Assembly: GCA_020055645.1 (NCBI GenBank)
Contig: CM034549.1
Coordinates: forward strand, 1,798,001 to 1,862,000
From: Tomocerus qinae
Taxonomy: Eukaryota > Arthropoda > Collembola > Entomobryomorpha > Tomoceridae
DNA: 64,000 bases
Reading direction: 5' to 3'
Below, piece by piece: positions 1-11,614 of the stretch; position 1 is the stretch's first letter; the number at the start of each line of letters is the position of its first letter. The position numbers were made by a program, and so were the translations under genes. The notes under the pieces were generated by a model. The model did no database searches. It had not been told where the DNA came from and saw nothing but the letters and a program-made list of their open reading frames with translations.

Positions 1-3000
1 TCCACGCAGAAAATCATACACCTAAATTGATTTTGATATTTTTTGATTGCGATACATAAAAAGGTAAATATAAAAAGAAAATTGTTAGTAGTGCTGTAAA
101 GATTGACTCAGTTTAAGAGATTTAAATATTAAAATGGTATTGTGTCAATATAATATTCAAACTCGAGGACAAGTTGACTTGAGATTGTAGATAAAATTGA
201 AGAGTTCACGATGCAATGCGAAATAAGAAGATAATAGATGAGCGTTTTCCGTTTCTGGGGATTTAGTGGCTCGTTTCTTTTCTGAGATCACATTTTTCTT
301 ATTGCTTGGTGTAATGTGATATTATTGTGGAACTGTGTGGTAGATGATGTGTTCTTCTTCTTGGTGAATTTACAAGAGGGAGGAGAGAGTGAGTGTAGGC
401 TGGATGTCTAATAGGTCCCTGGGTAATGCCATGGGATATGATACAAGGGCAATGAAGACAAAGTTTAATATGAAATATTAAGGCAATTCTGAATGTAATA
501 AATGTAATGTATCGCGAGTGAGTAGCCCTGCGTCCTCTCCTCTTTATCCCATCAATTTCTAAATTGTTCAGCTGTAGAAAATCTCATATTGTACTTCTCA
601 GTCGGAGGAATTGTAAATCTTAGAGTGTCGCGCAGTCTGACTACCTACTAAAGCTGCCGCTGCTGATTCAATACATCCTTAGTATTTAGTTACAGATGCA
701 GAAAGTCCTATTAAGTAGATGGGTGAATGCAGGGACGGGAATTACTCCATCACCGCATTAATAGCATTCTGTAGAGGTAACGGTTAAACTCTATAGTTAA
801 GGTAATAGTTAAAACTCTTTATGCCTACTCCTTTGTATCATCTCTAAGGTATATTTCAGACACAATGTCCTCTTAAATGGCATCATGAAATTTTAAGCAT
901 GTTTGTCTGGAATTCGTCTTGTTCCCACACAATGTCTTTGGACTCCAGACGTACCTAATGTGACGTTATCAAATACAATATGATATCTGTGAAAATGAAA
1001 TTCTCCGCATTCATTCAAATGTTGAAGTAACTGAATAATGAAGGCAGAAAAAATGTTCTTCATATTTCTCTCTTTATTTAATTTCTCAATTTTCAACTCA
1101 GCCGGTTCGTTTCAATTTTTCTCTTGAAGTGAATTGCTAAGAGGCTGTATCTACATGTCTGACATCCATTTATTTAAATTTCTTTTCCTGGGAAGAGGCT
1201 GCAGAGCATAGCAGACCTTAGACTTTGTAGTCAAAAAGGATGTCATAGAGAGATTGTCCTTGTCCTACCTGATGTTGTCTAGTGAAGCCCTGCAGATTTT
1301 ACTTTTTCAATCTTTATACCACGGAAGGGGCTATAGGCCTAAAATTTCAATTGCGAGCACATATGAGGGTGCGGGTGCCGCCGTCGTCTAAATTGTCGGC
1401 ATACACACTCCTATATGTAACTATTGCATTAATATTGGTACACTGTCGTAGTCCGTATGTACATAAGTGGGTTTGGAGAGAGAGAGAGTCAAGTCAAGAC
1501 AGTCACAACTCACAGAATCTCCTGCACTCTGTCTGTCTAGCTATTGAAATCAAGTCGGGTTTCTTCAACACACGACATAAATATACACGGGAGTCACGTC
1601 AACGTCCCCGCGGGTCGTATCAATCATACTCAAGGAACCAACAGTCATTCCACTCCTTGCACAAAGCAAAATACAGACTACTTTTATTCCTCAGTCACAA
1701 AACATATTTATATGTACCTTGGTAGGAGGCTTGTGTCTTAAGTGAGTTGTGAGTAGCGAGAGAAGAGGTAGTAGTGGGAGGGAATCCTAAGCACTTGAAC
1801 GTGCTTCCTAAACTTACACTTCTCTCTAGACTGTCACTGTGTACACGAGACAAACTCAGCAAGACGAACATGCAATCTCATAAATGTTAAGATACAAAAT
1901 GAAAAAAAAAGTAATCATAGAAAACAGAAATATTAAGAGCATCTCTAAAATGATTTAACGAGAATATTCCATTAATTCTCTGCCACTCGTAAGTCATACA
2001 TATTGAAAAGTAAGGAAATGGCTCAAAGAACAAACCAAACCGAAAGAAAGTAGCAGCCGGGTATAATTGAGGACTGATGATGTATATTTTTGATTCATTA
2101 GTCTCAAAAAAATACCTGCCTCAGGCATTGTGGGTTACTAACTGTGCTACTTGTTGTTACGAAGGGTCCCTATCTGTGTGCTGAAAAGGCCTTCTGGTTA
2201 TGCATTAGGAGTATCTACAGGTTAATGCAGAAGTAGATCAAAGTAGATCAGAAGCCTTTGCTCTCAAGTATACAATATTAGTATACCTAACCATTACTAT
2301 ATTTTCTGTCGAGTGCAGTGAGACCCTCCTTCCATTATCTTACCTCTTGCCCCAGGGGAATAGTACTTATTACGTAATTTATCTATGTTTTATTTTTATA
2401 AACACTATACCATCACAACAAGGAACTGTAGCGAAGAAGTATTCGGGAGAGATGTCTAGATTTTAGTGCGTAGTTAGTTAAATTGTAATGTAAGATGTGT
2501 CCAGCTCTCAATAGATACAAGGTTACTGGATAGCTTATACCTGCAGTCTGTAGTACCTGTCTATACTACATGTATGATATTATATATGCAGGGACTAATA
2601 TTCCTTTGTAAGGTGATAAAAGGGTACAGTCTTTGTTCCCCATCTCTGGCATTGTCAGTCAGTAGTCTGCCTTGGTTTGATTTGCCTTGGCTGCTCTCTC
2701 AGTCTCTGCTGAAGTGAGTTCATCTACTAATTTATCATGGACTTGGTTCCCCAACTCCAGATAGGAGGTAGGCAAGCAAAAAGTGGACGTAGCGATCATT
2801 GTAAAGGACAGGAGGGGTATTTGAGAAGAGTGTGAGGAAACACCTGGCAAGCAGGAATTCCGTAAAGATGTTACGGAGGAGAGGAGCAGATGTTCACGAC
2901 ATTCGGCTCGTGTTCGTCGACCGACCCGACAAGGCCAGGCATCTGCTCCACTCACCTCACATCCCATCACACAGTCCAGTTCTGCCACAATGGCCCTCCA

Positions 3001-6000
3001 ACCAGATCTTATATTATGAATCTTGGTTAACATAAACTACCTAAACTACCTTTTCCAACCATCTACTCGTAAAAAATTCTCAAGAAAATAAAAACCGGTG
3101 CGTGGTGGGTTTTGATAGTTTTGATATATCTGTATCTACCTATACCTTACAAAGTAGATATTCAAAAGCACATCATAGACTATGCCATGCACTCTTTGGC
3201 TCCTGGTGGAGGTCTACCTTATGCTACTTGTACTGCCTACCCTACTACGTAAGAGTAGAATTCATTTATATAGAGTTACCAACAACTCTATGTGCACTAC
3301 ATAACGCTGGTAGTTATCAAATGCAAGACGGAGTAAATTGATCTAGTAATAAGAAAAGGTTGTCTTAATGTTATATTCATTGTATAGTGGTATATATCCT
3401 GTGCAATATACAGGGTCACAAATACTTACTTATTCTCAGAATAATATCTAGCTGGTATCAGTAGTTCAGATTATTAGGTAGGAGCTCATCTCACATTGTA
3501 CAGACCTACCTCTACCTCGGCAGATAATAAGTAGGTAGTTGCTGTAAACTCAACTTTTTCTAGCATCTCCACCGGCTCAATTTCAGCGTATTTATTTCGT
3601 ATCTGTTTTCTGTTACTTTGGCTTCTTTACATCATGTCATGATATGATGACTCCCATGATGAGTTCCAAATTATCTTAACGACTACGCTAAACTCAATTC
3701 ACTGACATCATATTTTCCCCTTTGCAAAAGTTAGTCGAATGGTTAGGAGTTTTCATCTTTTCCCAAGTTTTTCAGTCGTCTTCCCCGAGATTTATAGACA
3801 GAGTGCTCAAACTCGGAAAAGAAAAGTAGTACAAGTCGAAAATCCCACTCTAAGTATCCCTGCTTCATGTACTTTAAATCGGAAGAACTCCAACATGAAA
3901 GTTAAAATAATCGTAAGAAAGCATTTCTAGCGTTGCTCTTTTCTTGGTATAATATTATGATCTGTATTGTATCTGGCTGAATCACAGTTGGTAGTATAGT
4001 GAGGAGTAAGTAATATATATACATGTAAATGTGTTCAAATACATAGTACAATCTGTACAAACATCAAAATGGGATATAGCAGTGAAGAACATTATTTGTC
4101 ATGCCTATACTGTGTCCGCTTGAGAGTGCCTACCATGTATTTAAATAGATTTAGGAGGAATAGTGAGAGTCGTGGTAGTTATTTAGTTCGTTAGCTGGGG
4201 AGTAGGAGAGAGTAGGTAGAGTATGCAAAGCGGGAATAAATATAATATATGGATGGGAGAGAGGCGAGTTGTGGGAGAGAGCAGAGTGTCATCAATCTCT
4301 ACCCCCCACGAAAGGAGAGTCGTCTTCTCTTGGGTCGCCTTTCTCCACGTCGCCTCTTCCTCGTCCTCTTTTCTCTCTCGGAGTATTAAGGAGTCGTGGA
4401 GGAGGATGGATGATGTTGTTCCTCTTGGGACTCGACTGACGAAGATGCCCTGTCTCGTAATAAGCAGACATAGTATAAGATGCGATGACTGAGTAATCTA
4501 ATGTAATAGCAAAGGTACTTGAGGAGGCTAAAGTAAAGAAGACGCTCCCATTATCATCCATCTGCACGCATATGCTCGTTTGGGGTCTTCCACAGCCCAC
4601 AGCCTCATCTCCAACTTTCTAAACTCAGTCTAATGGCCACAGCCACCACTTTTCCGATCCACACACACAACAGAATGCACTAAATACATACATAATGGAA
4701 ACTCTCCTTTCTCATCTTTTACTGCTGGAATTGTTCTACCGTACCGCAGTGGGTAGTGAAATTTTGATGGTGCTATTGTTTTTCTACGGAGGAGTTGGAG
4801 TCAACTCACTAAGGATGTTGCTTAGTTAACCGAAACACGTGCAGTCAGCGAGTGCACTATTCCTGTTCCCCATCATAATGCATCGCATATCTACACGTAC
4901 TAACTTTTACTTTTGTTTTCTTTGAGATCCACTGACTGTGCATAGGTAATAACAATCCCCACACGCAAACACACAGACACACACTAACTCTTCTTCCTTG
5001 TGTAGATACCACAGAGATAGATGTACCAGCTACAAAAACCTAATGCTAAGTACTAATAATAGCAAAACTGGATACAAAGGAATGCTACTTCTACAAAACT
5101 TTTTTTAACTTTGAAAGCCTTTGAATGCTGAACTAAGTAACGACTACATAACAATATTATAGTAGTTAGGTATATGTACATCATTCTGTAGCTGTAGTTG
5201 GAGAGTGAGTGAGTCGTTGTTTGGGTTGTAGGGAAGGAGAATATGAAAAGAGAGCGCTAAGGAAGTATTGAAATAGTAATTGCCGTTCTTTTATCAGTGC
5301 GTGTTAGATAATAGCTCTAATATTACAGATTTGCTGGCTTTGTTCTCCTGCTCCTGTTGTGCTCTCGTTGTGTGTCGAGGCATGCAGATGAGAGTGAGCG
5401 AGGTGTTTGTTCTTTGAGCTCCACTCGCTCTCTGCCCACGTAAATATATTTCACTGAAGCAGGGAGAGAAAAAGTAGAAAGAAAGAAAGACAATAAAGCC
5501 GGGAGTTAATTAACGGAGAAACCTTTGCTTCCGCTCCTATCTCTCTTTTTCATGCAGATAGGGAACCGCTCTATTTTAAGAAAACAGTCAGATCCTTCTT
5601 CACTCACTCTGTATTTCCATGTGAATACACATGTACTGTGCTGTATCTGTATGCAGATGAACTCTCCTCTCTCCCAGTTCATATTCTCATCTTTTGAAAG
5701 ACTCTCCTCCAGAAATTATTCACAACGTATAGCTGTCTCCTAACGATTGTTAATCTTCTGTTTTGTTCATTAGGACGAATGACTTTTACTTCCATCTATG
5801 CATTGTCTCAGTTACACTCATCTCTTATACTAGTCGTTTACGAACTGTAGTCTACTTATTATTATTTTTGAAATGTAAACCTCTCAAAGCATTGCTATGT
5901 GATCTGCCATCAATCCATTGAGATAATATTACTAAAGGGGAGGTAAATTGCTTTATAAATTAGTACTACATATTATAGATCTGTGCTTATACATTACGTA

Positions 6001-9000
6001 CTATTTATACATTGTGATGGTGGGTGAGTGAGTAGTGTGAGATTACCTGCTACTGATCTGTAGCACAATTCTACCATTGAAATTGCAAACAAGATGACAA
6101 GTACATAAAGCTTTGTAATGGAGAAGAATGCCGGGAGTTTTGCTGTGCCTGGTTCGTTTCTTTGGTGAAGATGACTTAAGAGTAGTTAGTGAGTTAGCTT
6201 AGATTCGAGTGAATACCTTTCCAGAAATAAGTGGAGTGGAGCAGAATGGTGTGGATAAAGAGAATCCAGTCGAGACAAGTCAGCATCATTTGGCCGAGCT
6301 TTTCATTAGCGAGAGTGAAGAAGTGAGGCCGAGAAGGAGCCAAGTGAAGTGAAGGGAAGCAGAATGAGCCGAGTCAACTTCACTCAACTTACTCCGTTTG
6401 CCAAACCAAATGCTGATCTCTCCGGGCGATATTTCCTTCCCTCACATACCCATTCCAAATAGTAAATAGTCCTTCTCGTTACTTTCATAGCGGAAGAAAC
6501 AAAATAAGTACATACACATTCGGCTAATGCTGAGACAGAAGAGAAAACCAAATATAGATTGAAAGCAGTCAGACTTAACTAACTAAATTGAATAACGATC
6601 TTTACACTTGAAAGCCTTCAAATATCATTTGAGTGTTGTGCACTATTAGAGAGGAGAACAATCACTTTTCTTATGGGCTTCACCAATGACATTTCGGGTA
6701 CCTTACTAGCAACATTCAATTTAAGCTCATAATTCACTACAATATACTTATACGTACGTAAATATGTATAGAGTCGGTTAACTGCATTAAAGCTTGAGAA
6801 GCGAGAAAAAAAGCTTCTCACTAAAATGAAATTGCTACACTGGAAAATTATACGTACAAATGCCCTGAGTTTGGTATTTGTGCTTAAAAAGTAGATATTT
6901 CTCTGGTATGACCACATGTTGGCTGGATTTAAGTTTCGTATTCGTTTTCAGGATGGAGGAGATAAAAACGTAGTCTGCATTTACTTACTATGTGTACCTA
7001 TTACAGTTCCGCGGAGCATATACGTACTACATAGAGTCTTATTTATATAGATCAAGCATTGCTTAAAGAAGGAGAAAAAAGTATTAAATTGCATTGTATG
7101 AGTGTTTGTTGGTTGAGTGGAGGAATGATGTAAATGTGTGTGACCATATGTTGTTCTGCTTAAATGATGTGCCTGTATTTGTTGAGCAGTCGGGTTTAGA
7201 AATGGAGTAGTGGAATGGGGGTAGGGTAGAGTTCGGAGAGAAATGTAGCGTAAGCGGAGGCGAGTTGAGTAAAACGCAGTGATGGGATGAGATTGAGAGT
7301 AAACAGGCAAACGAATGTCTTTTGAGGCTCATTGAACAGGAACAGAGGAGAAGGTCTCTTCATCTCTCATCCTCCGCTCTCCTGTCTCATCTCAATGTGT
7401 AATATCCAAAGGTCTGCTTAATCCCACACCACAAACCTCTCTGTCTTCACAGCCAACTAAGACGTTGACTCTTCTCAAAGAAATAGTCAGACAACATTCG
7501 GCCCTATTGTGTAAATGCAAGGAAATGGGACAAACTTTTACGTCAGCTAATGCCCACAGAAATTGTTCAAAGACTTAACAATAAGGTGCTGGATGTATAG
7601 TCCATTGTAAGCCTTGCAGGGCCACGGTGTTTATTCAGTACTACTTGCACACAGTTCAATGCTCAACAGCAAAATCAGCTCTGAGTAAAATGTGTAATCA
7701 CTTATTTATTCTATTTATCTTAAGAAAGCGTGAAATGGTGGGGTAAGTAGATATATGGCTACTATAAGCATACGCTTTTAAGTAGATCCCATTCCTTCTG
7801 TTCTGCCAAAGAATCTCTTTTCTTACAAGAAGAATTTGCTTTGTGTCATGTCAGGGGACTTGCTTTACATTTCCTTCGTTTGAAACACAATGGGAATAGT
7901 AGGGGCATTCAGTTCGGAAAGAGAGCCTTATTTTCTAATGGCCTTTTACTTCCTTGCTTCAATCTCCATCATAATACTCTAAGGCTACTTCAACCTCATA
8001 AATAGCAATGGGGAAACATTTCAAGGGTCTGAAGGGATTTCCTTATCTCATTCACTCTTGGCAGCAGCAAAATGCATTCATACTTGTATAATAGAAGATG
8101 ATCGAATAGGGCAATGATAATTCTGCTATAGAAATAAACGCATGTAATGTATAGCAGTTATAAGAGAGACGGTTCATTTCAGTAAGACCGTTCACTAAAG
8201 TAATAATGATAAATACGGACACTTGTCCTTGAAATTGGAAGCTCCATATTCTACCGTTTTTACTGATACCATTGTATTTAGTTGGGTAGTCTAAATATTA
8301 CATTTATTTCTGTCCGCTTAAGACTACAAAGGAAAATACAAGACTTACACAAATGCAAACATTTTTTCCATCAGAAATTAAATAATCTAAATAATGCCCA
8401 AGTATTAATAGTATGGCCAATGGCTCACTGTCCTTAATCATTCTGCTTATCCATGTATAAATGACGTTAGAGGGGTTTACATTCAAGATTTGGGCCAGGG
8501 AGCATATGGCTGGACTATCTTTTTGTAGCGATGATTAGCAACGCTTGCATTTATTTTTTATATAATGTCGCAATGAAATTACTTATAAGTGTTGCCACCA
8601 CTGCATCGACATAGTAGATCTCTGTTACACATGGTGTAGTGTTCCTATACTAATTATGGGTGAAAAGTAATAGCACAGATACTTGATAATGACTGGTGAC
8701 GAACAAGTGACTTTCAAATACAATTCCCATCTCTAGCTGAATTACTAGAAATTTACTAGGCCATTTCATTCGTCACTTTAGTTTGTAAAAGTATTATTTG
8801 TATGGACTCCATTTTACATAATATTGAGCTTTTTGTCATTTGCATTCAATTCTAGACCATAAGCCACAAGGCCAAACTGCCAGTTTGCCTTAAATGGAAA
8901 GAAGCCATGATAAACAACGGAATTATATTTAGAATTAAAAGATATGCAGTGACTGTGAGTTTAGTGAACTAATGAAGAGTGGACCTGAGTGGATTGAGCA

Positions 9001-9981
9001 TAGCCTTGAACAGAGAGACATAGAGAGCCATTAAAAACTGAAAGCGTATGCAACTTTCATGTTCTTTCTCATCCTCAGATATTTCTCGGGCCACACAGAT
9101 ATCCAGAGAGGAGGAAGGAATGACTGTTATGTCATTAGCAGATTCTGCTCCAATAAAAAACTGTAAAAAGGATGTACAGTAGTAGTGTAGTAGTAGGATG
9201 TACATTCCTCGTTGGGACTCAAGTGCATGGCTCTACATCTAATGACTGCTGAAAAAGATATCGAGTATGACGAATTGTTTTTGATATCACAGATGCCTTC
9301 CCAGAATCCCATTTGCTAACTGTAACTCTACTCCTCCATTGTGTTATTGCCACGGCTCTCTCTTCCTTCTTCCGAGTACTTCCACATTTATCTGCTGACG
9401 ACCCAATCACATCTAAACACGCCGCAGCTCTCAACGAATTGTCCTAAAATATATACTCCAGTTTATGCAGTATTCTACTTATTGTTAACCCTTTCACATA
9501 TTTAGGATTAAAAAGATACGCATGCAAAACATCATAGTGTTTAATGTGAATCTGATATGTCACTTCAATAAGGTCTAAACTTCATTGCAGTTACAAAAAA
9601 GTCTAATTTTGAAGGTCTGGCCATTCATCAAATAGAGCACAAAACTCTACGCTGAGCTTATTTTGTGGTTTATACATGCCGCATAAAAAACCCTAACTAA
9701 AGACAAAGAGGTCAATGAAAATGAAATAAAATGATTTTATTTTTATAATAAGTTTTAGGTGTTTGCTATGCTTTTGGTTATGGTTGTAACTCGGTAGTCG
9801 AACAAAGTGGAAGCGACGACTGCATTTATATACACAATTCTGAAATGAAATGACTCTAGTGTGATTAAGAATTGCAGTTTACTGTTTTTATTGAATGTGA
9901 GGCTGGCTTGGCATGTAACTCGGGGTTAATAATACTTTGGTAGTATGTAGCTTTAAAATTGGTATTTTGTTTTTGTTATAG
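1..9981. other. non-coding stretch upstream of first visible bib exon (probable intron)
   Basis: About 10 kb with no recognisable gene. Open frames here are at lengths expected by chance in AT-rich DNA and show no known domain. I searched the + strand for codons of an Asn-Pro-Ala pore motif and found none, so the N-terminal bib exons are not evident here. Two slightly GC-richer islands stand out, at about 2820-2970 and 4280-4460, together with short simple repeats (AG-rich near 1469-1490, CA-rich near 4960-4985, GAGTGAGT-type near 5200). Reading it as bib intron is inference from the phase of the exon at 9982. Confidence 0.5.
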
Positions 9982-10162
9982 GTTGACAGTTCCAGGGTAC
10001 CAAGGAAGTCTAGGGACGACGATAATCGCCTCTCATATTAGTCCCGTACAGGCCTTCGGTCTGGAACTCATTCTCAGTTTTGTCATTACACTCACGTTCG
10101 TTGCGGATACGAAGAACAGTCTTGCGACGACCGCAATGCTCTTGGCAGCTAATCTCGTTGCA
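9982..10162 (+). CDS. bib: big brain (bib) aquaporin-family channel, internal exon: loop C and membrane segment 5
   Basis: Encodes 60 residues from LTVPGYQGSLG to LLAANLVA, preceded by the last base of a split codon. The family is the MIP/aquaporin channels; in Drosophila, Big brain sits in the plasma membrane, acts in Notch-dependent lateral inhibition and conducts monovalent cations rather than water. The PGYQGSL stretch matches the extracellular loop C of fly Bib, and the following FGLELILSFVITLTF is the fifth membrane helix of the family. The exon is bounded by an acceptor (ttttgttatag) at 9981 and a canonical donor gtaagt at 10163. It enters with two bases owed by the previous exon and leaves in phase 0. 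The upstream exons holding helices 1-3 and the first NPA were not found in 1-9981. GC content is clearly higher than the flanks. Exon and family are secure; the ortholog name rests mainly on the tail exon. Confidence 0.9.
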
Positions 10163-10376
10163 GTAAGTTCCTCCCCTCCCTAACCATCACCAACAAAACT
10201 CAACCTCATTCCATATCAATATCTGTATTTATCTCATCGTATTATGCATATTCCATATATATCTATATGAATTGCAAATTTCTATGTAATATTCATGTCC
10301 ATTTGCTAGTTTAGATTCTATCAACCCGAGGCAGATCCCTATGGAAAAATGAAAAAATGAAAAGTGGGTGGGAAAG

Positions 10377-10401
10377 CTCGCCAATGACGTCAATTGGCGA
10401 G
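10377..10401. promoter_or_regulatory. CCAAT / CRE / inverted CCAAT palindrome with TATA-like box
   Basis: CTCGCCAAT (10377-10385) and ATTGGCGAG (10393-10401) are perfect inverted 9-bp arms. They enclose a full consensus cAMP-response element TGACGTCA (10385-10392) and place a CCAAT box facing inward on each side. Four bases downstream is a TATA-like TATTTAAATA (10406-10415). A second inverted pair, GATCCCTAT (10334-10342) and ATAGGGATC (10413-10421), brackets the block. The arrangement resembles a compact polymerase II promoter, but it may instead be the centre of a small palindromic transposable element. No transcript start can be shown. Confidence 0.35.
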
Positions 10402-10610
10402 TGTGTATTTAAATAGGGATCCCCAAGTGGGGGGAATTAGGGATCGGCTGTTGTCATGTAAATTTTCCACTTATTTTCACTTGTTCCGAACCCCCAATAA
10501 ATCGAACAATCTGCCATTCCTTTTCTAAAATATTATATTCTACATTCCTTGGATTCTATGCAGTAAAATATTAAAATGTTTCGAAGGAGAAGAGAGGGAA
10601 TACGTTGTAT

Positions 10611-10758
10611 TTTCTCCCGCATTGCACCTGCTCCCCTATGTCATCTGCTCCCAGTGACACCTTCACCCTTTGATATCTGCTCCCTATTGCACCTGCTCCA
10701 GGTTAGACCTGCTCCCTGTTACACCAGCTCCCAGTACGAAAAATAATGAGAAACGACA
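10611..10758 (+). repeat. left inverted arm with 16-bp tandem units
   Basis: Tandem 16-bp units of the form CTGCTCCC plus eight variable bases often ending in acac or agac, followed by a short non-repeated block containing CCCAGTACGAAAA and GAGAAACGACA. The arm is complementary to 11142-11290, including the block beyond the tandem units, so the whole arm and not just the simple repeat is inverted. Confidence 0.8.
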
Positions 10759-11141
10759 TTTTTTACATTTTTCTATTTTACAATATTTTTGTAATTTTGA
10801 TGTCTTTGCGTATTTATTTAAAGAACTATTGTGGTTTTATTAACGAAGCGAAGCCTGCCCGCTTGGTCACTCTGTACACTATTAACAATTACAGATACAT
10901 ATTATTATGAATTTATCAAGTACTTAATAGTAGTGGCCAATCTCGTTTATATCATGTCCTTATCCTACTTATTTCCTATACTAACATTTCAGTTTACTTC
11001 AAGTACAGGTAAACAGTAGTGTGCATACGACAGAAGTTTTCTATTACATTATTATTGGAAACTGGGATCCCAAAGTATCATCATTCCCATGTCCAATCTA
11101 CCCACATGTCGTAACTCAGGTTTGTAGTTCGATTTTCGTTC

Positions 11142-11290
11142 TGTCGTTTCTCATTCTTTTTCGTACTGGGAGCTAGTGTAAAAGGGAGCAGGTCTAACCG
11201 GAAGCAGGTGTAATAGGGAGCAGATATCACAGGGAGAAGGTGTCACTGGGAGCAGATGCCATAGGGGAGCAGGTGCAATACGGGAGCAAA
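11142..11290 (-). repeat. right inverted arm with 16-bp tandem units
   Basis: Reverse complement of the left arm at 10611-10758, with scattered mismatches. On the + strand the units read GTGTAA-like bases followed by GGGAGCAG. It ends directly against the terminal GGGTTGATAG, unlike the left arm. Confidence 0.8.
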
Positions 11291-11373
11291 TGGGTTGATA
11301 GCAAGAGACGATGAGTATTGAGTGTGTACCAGCATTGAAAGATGGGTGTAAATCTGATGTTTGTTGTGAGCAG

Positions 11374-11614
11374 TTGCCGTGCACGGGTGCGGGTCTGAAT
11401 CCGGCGAGGTCCCTGGGCCCGGCTTTTGTGATGAACAAGTGGCCAAGTCATTGGGTGTTTTGGTTGGGACCGATATTGGGGGCCTTGATGGCCGCGTATT
11501 TGCACAAGTTCATCTTGAGACGAGTGAAAAAGAGCAAGAAGGTGAGGGAAAACCCTTCGGATGGAGATTCCCTGGATATTCCATCTGCTGAATTACCCAC
11601 CACTGCACCTGACA
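11374..11614 (+). CDS. bib: big brain (bib), internal exon: second NPA motif, membrane segment 6 and start of cytoplasmic tail
   Basis: Encodes 80 residues plus one base. The order is [18 protein letters not shown], the second pore NPA half-helix with the conserved selectivity-filter arginine, then [28 protein letters not shown], the sixth helix, then a basic and acidic cytoplasmic stretch ending TTAPD. Joined in phase 0 to the previous exon it reads NLVA then LPCTG, which aligns with the usual aquaporin pattern. The acceptor is a tandem GAG-CAG at 11368-11373 behind a weak pyrimidine tract. I chose CAG because the alternative adds one glutamine to a well conserved stretch. The donor is gtaagc at 11615 and the exon leaves in phase 1. 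A foldback-like repeat ends about 70 bp upstream. Within the family, NPAR and WxxxWxGP are diagnostic. Confidence in the exon is very high. Confidence 0.95.

Larger units (their letters stand above)
10318..11301. mobile_element. foldback-like non-autonomous element inside bib intron
   Basis: The outermost bases CTATCAACCC (10318-10327) and GGGTTGATAG (11292-11301) are exact reverse complements. Inside are two long inverted arms, 10611-10758 and 11142-11290, about 149 bp each and close to 90 percent complementary by eye. Both arms are built from tandem 16-bp units with a core of CTGCTCCC. The spacer 10759-11141 has no ORF. If the true ends are TCAACCC and GGGTTGA, the flanking TA on each side fits a TA target duplication, but this is unproven. 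The left outer end is separated from its arm by about 283 bp that has no counterpart on the right, so a secondary insertion or rearrangement is likely. A related repeat is present near 26783-26859. Confidence 0.7.
10163..11373 (+). other. bib intron, mostly occupied by a foldback-like repeat
   Basis: GT (10163) to AG (11373) intron between two confident bib exons, phase 0 on both sides. About 984 of its 1211 bases belong to one inverted-repeat element (10318-11301). The remaining native sequence is about 155 bp at the 5' side and about 72 bp before the acceptor. No coding potential is seen. Confidence 0.85.

Noticed and set aside
1282..1725. 147-codon open frame on the + strand
   Set aside because: No domain, irregular composition and no splice or start context. 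In DNA of about 35 percent GC and 64 kb I estimate a few frames over 100 codons by chance, so length alone does not support it.
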